From assembly GCA_965371325.1 (NCBI GenBank), contig CBDUXZ010000120.1:1-6372 (forward strand): a DNA stretch of 6,372 nucleotides, read 5' to 3'. Below, piece after piece: positions 1-6,372 of the stretch. The position numbers and the translations under genes are program-made. The notes below the pieces were generated by a model. It had not been told where the DNA came from. It ran no database searches and worked only from the letters and a program-made list of their open reading frames with translations. How positions within the stretch are numbered: position 1 is the first letter of the stretch; every line of letters starts with the position of its first letter. The stretch comes from CBDUXZ01 sp965371325 [NCBI: uncultured bacterium]. Its GTDB lineage: Bacteria > JAUYMQ01.

Positions 1-51
1 TATGGCCCCTGTCCGGCGCACCGGCGAACCTTCAACGGCGTTCTTCCCTGA
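1..51 (+). CDS. rnhB: Ribonuclease HII, C-terminal tail (partial, cut by left edge)
   Basis: Reading from base 1, the sequence encodes YGPCPAHRRTFNGVLP and then TGA at 49-51. The pattern GP-x-P-x-HR-[RK]-[ST]-F is the conserved C-terminal end of bacterial ribonuclease HII, the enzyme that nicks RNA-DNA hybrids at embedded ribonucleotides in the cytoplasm. Only the last 16 residues are present; the catalytic DEDD residues lie outside the window. The following yraN-family gene supports the call, because rnhB and yraN are adjacent in many bacteria, often after rplS. The tail is short, so the call rests on one motif plus context. Confidence 0.8.
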   Translation, partial: YGPCPAHRRTFNGVLP

Positions 52-83
52 CACTCTTCTGAAAAAACTCCCTCAGAACGGGG

Positions 84-476
84 GTGCATTCCGCCCCGGA
101 GCGAGCCGTGACCCGCGCTCGCAGGCAAACGGGCCTCCTCGGCGAAGAGAGGGCACGGACGGCGCTCCGCCGGGCCGGCTATCGCATTCTTGCGCACAAC
201 TACCGCTGCCGGTACGGGGAGATCGATGTTGTGGCCGAGGAAGGGGAGACGATTGTATTCATCGAGGTGAAGGCCCGGCGGGGCGTGTCACACGGCGACC
301 CGGCGCAGGCGGTAACCCGGAGGAAGCAGCGTCGTATCGCTCGGACGGCCCTGCAATACATGGCGGCCAATCAGATGCTGGATCGCAGGGCGCGCTTCGA
401 CGTGGTGACGCTCTTGGCGGAGCCGGGCGGCTGGCGTATCGAGATTCTTCGGGACGCGTTTCAGGTTGAGGGATGA
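84..476 (+). CDS. yraN: YraN family (UPF0102) endonuclease-like protein
   Basis: A 130-residue protein of the UPF0102/YraN family, which has a restriction-endonuclease-like (PD-(D/E)XK) fold; its cellular role is poorly defined and a link to DNA processing or recombination is only proposed. Visible family marks are the N-terminal G-x-x-GEE segment (residues 17-22), NYRCRYGEIDVV (39-50) with the acidic pair E46/D48, and FIEVKAR (59-65) supplying E61 and K63 of the nuclease-like core. KQRRI (81-85) and RFDVV (104-108) follow. Length matches the family (about 120-130). The listed start is GTG at 84; a second GTG at 108 has a better ribosome binding site (GGAG at 98-101, 6-nt gap) and would give 122 residues, so the true start may be 108. 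It lies 32 bp after the rnhB stop, probably in the same operon, and converges on the phosphofructokinase gene with a 15-bp gap. Confidence 0.9.
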   Translation: MHSAPERAVTRARRQTGLLGEERARTALRRAGYRILAHNYRCRYGEIDVVAEEGETIVFIEVKARRGVSHGDPAQAVTRRKQRRIARTALQYMAANQMLDRRARFDVVTLLAEPGGWRIEILRDAFQVEG

Positions 477-491
477 CCGGGGAGCCGCTGT

Positions 492-1520
492 TCAGCCGAA
501 GAAAACCTGGGCCACTTCGTAAAGACGGGGATCGAGCGTCTTTAACTCGGACACGGCCTCCGAAAGATCGACCGCGACAATCTCGTTTCCTTTCAGCGCT
601 GCCATTTTCCCGAATTTCTCGTCCTTCACCAGGTCGGCTGCGAAAACCCCGTACCGCGTGGCCAGCACGCGATCGAAGGCGGAAGGGGAGCCCCCGCGCT
701 GGACGTGCCCCAGGGTGGTTACCCGCGTTTCGAAGCCGGTCCGGCTCTCGATCTCATTGGCCACGACGTTACCGATGCCGCCCAACCGCTCGTGGCCAAA
801 GGCGTCAAGCCCCTTCTGCTCGGCCACGGTGTCGTTGCCCGCAGGCTTGGCCCCCTCCGCGACCACGATAATGCTGAAATTCTTCCCCTTCACGTGCCGG
901 GAAATGATGAGAGAGCAGACGTCTTCGAGAACGATCGGAAACTCCGGAACGAGAATAGCGTCCGCGCCGCCCGCGATACCGGCGTAGGTGGCGATCCATC
1001 CCGCATGGCGCCCCATGACCTCGACGACTATAACGCGGTTGTGGCTCTCGGCGGTCGAGTGGAGCCGATCGATCGCCTCGGTGACGATACCGACGGCCGT
1101 GTCGAATCCGAAGGTGAGGTCCGTTCCGCCGAGATCATTGTCGATGGTCTTTGGAACACCCACCACCGGAAGCCCTCGCTGATAGAGGCTGTTCGCCACG
1201 CCCAGGGTGTCTTCGCCGCCGATCGCGACCAGGGCGTCAAGCTCCAGTTTTCTAAAGTTCGCCTCCACTTGTTCGGCACCATCGTGCATCTTGATAGGAT
1301 TGGTTCGGGAGGTTCTGAGGATGGTTCCGCCGACGTGAAGAATTCCCGCCACCGCCTCGCGCGAGAGCTCTCGCGTCTGGCCGTTCATAAGGCCGCGCCA
1401 CCCCTCGAGGATACCCACCGACGTGTACCTGTGTTGCGAAGCGCGACGCACGATGGCTCGGATCGCTGCGTTGAGACCCGGACAATCGCCTCCGCCGGTC
1501 AAAATTCCCACACGCTTCAT
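492..1520 (-). CDS. pfp: 6-phosphofructokinase, probably pyrophosphate-dependent
   Basis: A 342-residue cytoplasmic phosphofructokinase that phosphorylates fructose 6-phosphate to the 1,6-bisphosphate in glycolysis. Family motifs are complete: GGGDCPGLNAAIR near the N-terminus (9-21), GGEDT (101-105), PKTIDND (123-129) with catalytic D127, MGRHAGW (169-175), and GHVQRGGSPSAFDR (271-284). ATP enzymes such as E. coli PfkA have glycine at 104 and 124; here they are D104 and K124, the combination known from pyrophosphate-using PFKs such as that of Amycolatopsis methanolica. I therefore infer pyrophosphate as phosphoryl donor and a reversible step, though ATP use cannot be excluded and the symbol pfkA may also be applied. 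The ATG at 1520 is preceded by AGGAGG four bases upstream. The gene stands alone, divergent from rsmI and convergent with yraN. Confidence 0.93.
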   Translation of the reverse strand: MKRVGILTGGGDCPGLNAAIRAIVRRASQHRYTSVGILEGWRGLMNGQTRELSREAVAGILHVGGTILRTSRTNPIKMHDGAEQVEANFRKLELDALVAIGGEDTLGVANSLYQRGLPVVGVPKTIDNDLGGTDLTFGFDTAVGIVTEAIDRLHSTAESHNRVIVVEVMGRHAGWIATYAGIAGGADAILVPEFPIVLEDVCSLIISRHVKGKNFSIIVVAEGAKPAGNDTVAEQKGLDAFGHERLGGIGNVVANEIESRTGFETRVTTLGHVQRGGSPSAFDRVLATRYGVFAADLVKDEKFGKMAALKGNEIVAVDLSEAVSELKTLDPRLYEVAQVFFG

Positions 1521-1524
1521 GGAT

Positions 1525-1530
1525 CCTCCT
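1525..1530 (-). promoter_or_regulatory. Strong Shine-Dalgarno of the phosphofructokinase gene
   Basis: On the - strand the bases read AGGAGG, four bases before the ATG at 1520-1518. This is a perfect anti-16S match and fixes the start codon of the phosphofructokinase. A GC-rich inverted repeat begins only five bases upstream of it. Confidence 0.85.
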
Positions 1531-1535
1531 TCACG

Positions 1536-1562
1536 GATGCGGCGCCCCGGGCGCCCCGCATC
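1536..1562 (-). promoter_or_regulatory. GC-rich hairpin in the phosphofructokinase leader
   Basis: An inverted repeat with outer arms GATGCG (1536-1541) and CGCATC (1557-1562) and inner arms GCGCCC (1542-1547) and GGGCGC (1549-1554). It can form about 12 base pairs, interrupted only by a two-base bulge at 1555-1556. The nominal loop is one base, so the innermost pairs would open. In the - strand transcript it would sit just upstream of the Shine-Dalgarno at 1530-1525. No T run follows on either strand, so it does not look like an intrinsic terminator. A leader structure affecting mRNA stability or translation, or simply a protein-binding palindrome, are possible roles. Confidence 0.45.
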
Positions 1563-1578
1563 GAAGCGTTCATTAGCC

Positions 1579-1602
1579 CGGGGGATGATATCACCTCCCC
1601 CG
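1579..1602. promoter_or_regulatory. Perfect 7-bp inverted repeat in the divergent spacer (operator-like)
   Basis: CGGGGGA (1579-1585) and TCCCCCG (1596-1602) are perfect inverted copies separated by ten bases that include the palindrome TGATATCA (1586-1593). Overlapping CCCGGG palindromes lie at 1577-1582 and 1603-1608. The site sits in the 148-bp spacer from which the phosphofructokinase and rsmI genes diverge, where a regulator could affect either gene. Its symmetry resembles a binding site, but high GC makes chance repeats more likely, and no regulator is encoded nearby. I could not identify convincing -35/-10 boxes in the spacer. Confidence 0.35.
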
Positions 1603-1668
1603 CCCGGGAGAAGGCTGTGTTAACATCCCGCGCTCACCGGTTTCAACAATCCAGGCCGGGGTGCCTCG

Positions 1669-2529
1669 ATGAGTGATCGCGCCGTGGGGGTCTTTTACGT
1701 CGTCGCCACGCCCTTGGGCAATCTGGAAGATGTCTCCCGGCGCGCCCTCCGGGTGCTGGGCGAGGTGGATTTCATTGCCGCGGAGGACACCCGGCGCACC
1801 CGCAAGCTTCTCTCCAGCTTCGAGATTCCCGCCCCGGCGCTCCTCTCCTGTTTCGTGGCGAACGAGGCCCGCCGGGCGGCGGAAATCGGGAGACGCCTCG
1901 GGTGCGGGGAGGACGGCGCCCTGGTGACCGACGCCGGAACCCCGGGGATTTCCGATCCCGGCGCCAGGATTGTTCGCGCAGCCCTCGGGGCCGGCGCGAG
2001 GGTCATTCCGGTGCCGGGCCCCTCCGCTCTCACGGCCGCGCTGTCGGCCTCGGGCTTCCCCGCCGACCGGTTCCTCTTTCAGGGTTTCCTGCCGTCCAGC
2101 AAGCAGGGGCGTTCGGCGAGGCTGCGTGCGGCTGCGGAGGCGGAGGAGACGGTCGTGATCTTCGAATCTCCGCGCCGCGTCGGGGCCATGCTGCGCGAGC
2201 TCGCGCGTTGCGCGCCCGATCGCCCTGCGGCCGTCTTTCGGGAGGTGACCAAGCGCCACGAGGAGTCGCACCGTGGCACCCTCAAGGAGGTGGCTGAGCG
2301 CGTGTCGGGCGCTTCGACCCGGGGCGAGTATGTCATCGTTCTCGGTCCCGCAGCCGCTCCCGGTCAGAGGCCGACGAGCGCCGACATCCGGGAGGCGATG
2401 GCGCTCCGGCTGCGCGAAGGTGGCGCGCTTGCCGAGGCCGCGCGGGACGTGGCCCGGATGCTGGGTGTTTCCCGAAGGGCGGCCTACCAGGCCGGCCTTC
2501 GGATGCGGGACGAGGGGGGGGAGAGGTGA
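1669..2529 (+). CDS. rsmI: 16S rRNA (cytidine(1402)-2'-O)-methyltransferase RsmI
   Basis: A 286-residue SAM-dependent tetrapyrrole-methylase-fold enzyme that methylates the ribose 2'-OH of C1402 in 16S rRNA, near the ribosomal P site; with RsmH it makes m4Cm and tunes decoding fidelity. Diagnostic motifs are in order: VATPLGNLED (12-21), AEDTRRT (38-44), DAGTPGISDPG (88-98), VPGPSA (115-120), FESPRR (165-170), REVTKRHEE (191-199) and GEYVIVLG (219-226). The C-terminal helical part (about 235-277, ending VSRRAAYQAGLR) matches the helix-turn-helix-like tail normal for RsmI. Length equals that of typical family members. The ATG at 1669 gives the canonical N-terminus, although its ribosome binding site is weak. 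Its stop TGA overlaps the next gene's GTG, suggesting translational coupling. The nearby yraN is a known neighbour of rsmI in other bacteria. Confidence 0.97.
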   Translation: MSDRAVGVFYVVATPLGNLEDVSRRALRVLGEVDFIAAEDTRRTRKLLSSFEIPAPALLSCFVANEARRAAEIGRRLGCGEDGALVTDAGTPGISDPGARIVRAALGAGARVIPVPGPSALTAALSASGFPADRFLFQGFLPSSKQGRSARLRAAAEAEETVVIFESPRRVGAMLRELARCAPDRPAAVFREVTKRHEESHRGTLKEVAERVSGASTRGEYVIVLGPAAAPGQRPTSADIREAMALRLREGGALAEAARDVARMLGVSRRAAYQAGLRMRDEGGER

Positions 2530-3917
2530 AGCACGGCAGTCCGCGCCGCACCAGGTCCCTCCTGAAGAACCTTGGCCTCTCCGTCGTGAGCCTTCTCGTC
2601 TTTCTCATTCTCGCGGAAGCGCTCGTGAGCGTGCTGGAGAGCGGCGAGAAGGTCCACCGCCCGGGCGTGCGGGACGCCATTACGGGATTCAGGCTTCGCC
2701 CCGACAACTCCTACACCGAAGTGGGCGGGGCGGAAGTTCGAACCAACAGCCGGGGGTTCAGGGACAACGAGGTGCCGTCGAAGCGACCCAGCGGCGGGAT
2801 TCGGATTCTCGCCGTCGGCGATTCGTCGACCTTCGGCTACGGCGTTCTTCGTGAAGAAACCTACGTTGAGCGCCTGGAGCGCGGTCTCCAAGCGCGCTTC
2901 CCCGACAAGCCCGTGGAGGTGATCAACGCGGGTACGCCCGGATGGAGCAGCGCGAGCGGGGCGGCCTTTCTGGCGGGGGAGGGGCTCTCCTGGAATCCCG
3001 ACCTGGTCATCGTGAGCCTCGGCTACAACGAGCAGCTCGGCTCCGGCCCGGGCGCCCCACATTATGATTATGATCCGCAACAAAGGCGCGTTCTGTTCCA
3101 CCCCCTGGGCGTAACCGTTAGGGACCTCATCAGGCCCGCTCCCGAAATAGAAGGCAGAGAAGAGGTTTTTTCGGATCGGTTCAACGCGTTCCCCAGGCGC
3201 CTCAAACTCTACGCCCTGACGGAACGGATGCTGCACGCCTCTCGCCAGGGGCTTGCGCGCATGATCGGCCATCTGAAGTCGAGCGGCATCGCTTCGCGGG
3301 TTTTGCGGGGAGCCTACCAGCGGGATCCTGAGCGCATCTACGCGCCCTTGCGCGTGGCCGTGAAGGGAAACCACGTGATGGAATCCTACGCGGCGAACCT
3401 GGAGGCGATCGCATCAATCTGCAGGGATGCGGGCGTCCCCGTCGTTTTCCTGCTGCAGCCCCGCCGGGCCTTTCGGGAGTTTGTCGACTTTTTACCCGAG
3501 GTCGATCGCGCGGCGAACCTCGAGGGTCTCGCCCTCCTGCGGGCGGGAAATCCGCAAAAAGCCGTCGCGATACTTGCTCCCAGGAATGCCGCCAGGCCCC
3601 AGGATGCCGTGACCGCCTACCACCTCGGCATCGCTTACCACCTCGAAGGCAAAAATGCCGAAGCGCGCGCCCATCTTGAGCAGATCGTTTCGATCCGCTC
3701 TTTCACCCTGAACGCGATAGTGCTCATGACCGCCGGACGTCTGGGCGTCCCCGTGATCATGGCGATCCTCCCCCTCGCCGGAAGCGAGAGCGGGGCGCTC
3801 TTCTTCCCGGATCGCTACCACGTTACCGCGTCGGGTTACGCGTTCATCGCGTCGGAGGTGGAGAAGTTTCTGGATGAAGAGGCTGTTCTGGACGCCGCGA
3901 TCGCGCAAGGTGAATAG
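2526..3917 (+). CDS. Membrane-anchored SGNH/GDSL hydrolase-like protein with internal TPR segment
   Basis: A 463-residue protein. A basic N-terminus (KHGSPRRTR) and one hydrophobic helix (about 16-37) without a clear cleavage site suggest a signal anchor with the rest in the periplasm or outside. SGNH blocks are present: VGDSSTFGYG (97-106, nucleophile S100), NAGTPGWSS (134-142, G137), LGYNE (165-169, N168) and DRYH (429-432), giving a full S100/D429/H432 triad plus oxyanion G137 and N168. Between the strand ending VVFLLQP (306-312) and the terminal DxxH block, residues about 332-388 show TPR-like helices (NLEGLALLRAGNPQKAV, AYHLGIAYHLEGKNAEARAHLEQI). SGNH enzymes remove or transfer acyl groups, often on polysaccharides; the substrate here is unknown, and O-acyl modification of a surface glycan is only a guess. 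Start GTG at 2526 overlaps the rsmI stop (GTGA), with a purine-rich stretch (2512-2525) as ribosome binding site. It converges on the flippase gene with a 13-bp gap. Confidence 0.88.
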   Translation: MKHGSPRRTRSLLKNLGLSVVSLLVFLILAEALVSVLESGEKVHRPGVRDAITGFRLRPDNSYTEVGGAEVRTNSRGFRDNEVPSKRPSGGIRILAVGDSSTFGYGVLREETYVERLERGLQARFPDKPVEVINAGTPGWSSASGAAFLAGEGLSWNPDLVIVSLGYNEQLGSGPGAPHYDYDPQQRRVLFHPLGVTVRDLIRPAPEIEGREEVFSDRFNAFPRRLKLYALTERMLHASRQGLARMIGHLKSSGIASRVLRGAYQRDPERIYAPLRVAVKGNHVMESYAANLEAIASICRDAGVPVVFLLQPRRAFREFVDFLPEVDRAANLEGLALLRAGNPQKAVAILAPRNAARPQDAVTAYHLGIAYHLEGKNAEARAHLEQIVSIRSFTLNAIVLMTAGRLGVPVIMAILPLAGSESGALFFPDRYHVTASGYAFIASEVEKFLDEEAVLDAAIAQGE

Positions 3918-3930
3918 TGTGGGCTGCGGA

Positions 3931-5268
3931 TTAGCTGACGACTTCGCTCTCGCGCCAGCGCAGCGGACGCAGGGTGCGCGCGAAGCCCCAGATCCACGCC
4001 ACGTCCTGGCCCTGGGGCAGGAGAACCGAGAAGAGCGGAATGCCCGTGCGGCGGCGGAAAATAGTCAGCGTGACGATGGCGTGGGCCGTGTAAGCCACAC
4101 TGGAAGCCACTGCTGCGCCCACGATGCCGTAAGCGGGAATAAGCAGGAGGTTTAGCGGCAGGTTCACGGCCAGGGTGACCATGGCGGCCCGGGCGTTCAG
4201 GCCCGGCTCTCCGAGGCCGGCAGTGAAGTAGCGCGAAAGCAACCGCGAGATGGAGAGCGCGTAGATACCGGGCAGGAGCGCGACGAAAGCCGGCGCCGCT
4301 GGAAGATACGCCTCCGAGAAGATGATCCGGATAGCCGTCGGCGCGAGCGGCATGGCCATGAGGATGCCGGCGCCCACCAGGAACGAAACAACGCGGGTGG
4401 TCCGTGCGGAATCTTCGGCGCCGCGCATCGGCACGATCTTGGCGATGCGGGGGGCGAGAACGGTACTCACGGCCTTCGGCAGGTAGAGGAACATCTCGGC
4501 GCCCATTACGGCAATCACGTAATAACCGACCTCTCGCACACCCAGGAACGCCGCCAGGAAGAACATGTCGATCCGATAGGAGAGGAACATACCAAGGTTG
4601 CTCAGGTGCTCGCGAAGTCCGTAAGCGAGCGTGCGTCGAAACACCCGGAAGCTGGGACGAAGCGCGAAGACTTTTCGTCCGGCACCGGTGCGGAGCGCGA
4701 ACCCCGCCAGCAGGAGCGTCAGGGTAGCGGCGAGGATCTGGGCGATCACCGCGCCTTTCACGCCCATCCCGAGTCCCACCACGGTCACGATAAGCACCAA
4801 CAAGGACAGGCCCTGGCTTGTCAGGGCGACTGCCTTCATCTGCACGAATCGCTCAAGGCTCTGGAGGAACGAAAGCGCGCAGTTGCCGAGAAGAGCGAGC
4901 GGGATGACGGCCACACCTATTGCGGCGAGCGTCGGCGAGACCCCTGGAAGCACAGTGGCGCTGAGCCAGGACCAGGATACGAGGACAATCGCAGCGGCGA
5001 CTGCGGAGCTTACGAAGGTGATGATCAGGGTGTTGGCGGCCAGCGTTCCCATGGGAACATGCTTGCGGTGCAGCAGGTAAATATTCGCGGAGCAGAGACC
5101 GAAGCCCGTCAGCGTTGTGCCCATGGCGGTGATGAGGAAGACGAGGGACAGGACCGCGCGGCCATCGGGGCCCAGCAGACGCGCGGCCATAACGGAAAAC
5201 ACCATGCCCAGGAGGAAGGTTCCCCCTTGGGTGGTGAGCGTCGCGAGTGTGTTCTTGAAAAATCTCAT
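3931..5268 (-). CDS. Polysaccharide/oligosaccharide flippase, MOP superfamily (Wzx-like)
   Basis: A 445-residue, strongly hydrophobic integral membrane protein with about 12 or more predicted helices by eye. It resembles polysaccharide transporters of the MOP superfamily, which flip lipid-linked glycan units across the inner membrane. Family marks are the N-terminal helix followed by ARLLGPDGRAVLSLVF (29-44), GVREVGYYVIA (243-253), and the late segment NLPLNLLLIPAYGIVGAAVA (369-388), typical of Wzx proteins. Length is normal and no frame break is seen. ATG at 5268 gives the usual N-terminus; AAGG nine bases upstream is a weak ribosome binding site. The substrate cannot be told from sequence. 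No glycosyltransferase or polymerase lies beside it, so it is an orphan flippase within this window; a lipid II (MurJ-type) role is less likely from the motifs but not excluded. It converges on the SGNH gene and is transcribed away from a 408-bp spacer. Confidence 0.9.
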   Translation of the reverse strand: MRFFKNTLATLTTQGGTFLLGMVFSVMAARLLGPDGRAVLSLVFLITAMGTTLTGFGLCSANIYLLHRKHVPMGTLAANTLIITFVSSAVAAAIVLVSWSWLSATVLPGVSPTLAAIGVAVIPLALLGNCALSFLQSLERFVQMKAVALTSQGLSLLVLIVTVVGLGMGVKGAVIAQILAATLTLLLAGFALRTGAGRKVFALRPSFRVFRRTLAYGLREHLSNLGMFLSYRIDMFFLAAFLGVREVGYYVIAVMGAEMFLYLPKAVSTVLAPRIAKIVPMRGAEDSARTTRVVSFLVGAGILMAMPLAPTAIRIIFSEAYLPAAPAFVALLPGIYALSISRLLSRYFTAGLGEPGLNARAAMVTLAVNLPLNLLLIPAYGIVGAAVASSVAYTAHAIVTLTIFRRRTGIPLFSVLLPQGQDVAWIWGFARTLRPLRWRESEVVS

Positions 5269-5676
5269 GGATACGTGCCTTATCGGTCCAGTGGGCGCGT
5301 ATCCTTAGTGGTCGTGATGGGGCGGTGGTGTCACGGCGATGGCGGGGAAAAACCGCTTTATCAAATTTTGCGGGAGGCAGGCCTGGTCAGGCGAGTTTTT
5401 TCGGAGAAAACTTGTTGTATTTCAAGGAGTTATCGGATTAGACGGATTTCCCGAATGGGGACGAGGCGCGGCGAAAAACTTTCTCTGACACCCTCGGCCC
5501 CGGCTGGTCACCTCTACCAGGGAAGGTGTGTGCCTTTGGGGACCTTGGAAAAAACCCTTTTGTGGTTGTGGAAAGTATTTTCCCATCCCCTTCCTGCTGC
5601 AGGCAGACGTGGGCCCCCTCAGGTCCCCTTTGCCCCTTCAAGCGGACGATATCGCGGCCAAGTTCTACCACGAAGG
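5269..5676. other. 408-bp intergenic region between ligA and the flippase gene; no gene recognised
   Basis: This spacer has short A/T tracts (5348-5352, 5362-5369, 5396-5401, 5549-5554) unlike the flanking genes. Small inverted repeats are GCCTG/CAGGC (5381-5392), CTGGT/ACCAG (5504-5520), GGAAA/TTTCC (5570-5583) and CCTGC/GCAGG (5593-5603). Open frames cross it on both strands (for example a GTG-started - strand frame from 5671 to 5438), but none resembles a known protein or has a convincing start site. The flippase promoter must lie here or upstream. A possible weak box pair on the - strand is CTGACC (complement of 5386-5391) and TTTGAT (complement of 5361-5366), but the spacing of 19 is poor. 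I see no tRNA, no clear terminator after ligA, and no mobile-element ends. Confidence 0.5.
5381..5401 (+). terminator. Weak terminator-like hairpin with T run
   Basis: GCCTG (5381-5385) and CAGGC (5388-5392) form a short inverted repeat, realistically a four-pair stem with a four-base loop, followed by GAG and six T (5396-5401). The layout is that of a rho-independent terminator on the + strand, but the stem is short and no + strand gene ends just upstream. It could end an unannotated + strand RNA or be chance. Confidence 0.2.

Positions 5677-6372
<696 letters not shown>

Noticed and set aside
2-469. 155-codon + strand open frame beginning MAPVRR
   Set aside because: It resembles no family, overlaps yraN in another frame, and its first codons overlap the real rnhB tail read from base 1.
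1618-1646. Possible - strand promoter, TTGAAA (complement of 1641-1646) and TTAACA (complement of 1618-1623) with 17-bp spacing
   Set aside because: The -35 is good but the -10 matches the consensus at only two of six positions. TGTTAACA (1618-1625) is simply an 8-bp palindrome.
705-1676. 323-codon + strand open frame antisense to the phosphofructokinase gene
   Set aside because: It covers a gene with complete family motifs on the opposite strand, and its translation has no recognisable motif.
2484-3374. 296-codon - strand open frame antisense to the SGNH gene
   Set aside because: The + strand frame has complete SGNH blocks and a membrane anchor; the antisense product shows only the biased composition of a shadow frame.
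5566-5576. DnaA-box-like TTGTGGAAAG in the spacer
   Set aside because: It has two mismatches to the consensus and is single, with no origin genes nearby.
5438-5671. 77-codon - strand open frame in the ligA-flippase spacer
   Set aside because: GTG start only, no convincing ribosome binding site, and no recognisable motif or hydrophobic segment; not supported as a gene.

Overview
The window is a gene-dense stretch of high-GC bacterial chromosome made mostly of housekeeping genes. The gene families, GTG starts, GGAGG-type ribosome binding sites and short spacers fit a high-GC Gram-negative bacterium, perhaps a Deltaproteobacteria-like or uncultured environmental lineage. The sequence alone does not fix the taxon.

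Left part (1-1520): the last 16 codons of ribonuclease HII (rnhB) are followed on the + strand by a YraN/UPF0102 nuclease-fold gene. Convergent to it on the - strand is a phosphofructokinase whose active-site residues are of the pyrophosphate-dependent type. A 148-bp divergent spacer (1521-1668) holds two clear inverted repeats, and the phosphofructokinase and rsmI start from its two sides. rsmI encodes the 16S rRNA 2'-O-ribose methyltransferase that acts at C1402. rnhB, yraN and rsmI are common genome neighbours, so the phosphofructokinase looks like an insertion into an otherwise familiar housekeeping neighbourhood.

Middle (2526-5268): overlapping the rsmI stop by four bases is a membrane-anchored SGNH/GDSL hydrolase-like protein with a TPR segment inside its catalytic fold. 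Convergent to it, 13 bp away, is a MOP-superfamily polysaccharide flippase (Wzx-like). The pair hints at cell-surface glycan modification and export, but no glycosyltransferase or polymerase is visible, so a joint pathway is only an inference.

Right part (5269-6372): a 408-bp spacer with A/T tracts and weak palindromes but no recognisable gene is followed by the C-terminal third of NAD-dependent DNA ligase (ligA) on the - strand, which runs off the right edge.

I found no CRISPR array, tRNA, rRNA, insertion sequence or defence system, and no clearly new multi-gene system. The points most worth a second look are the pyrophosphate-type phosphofructokinase with its structured leader, the TPR-in-SGNH protein coupled to rsmI, and the non-coding spacer between ligA and the flippase gene.
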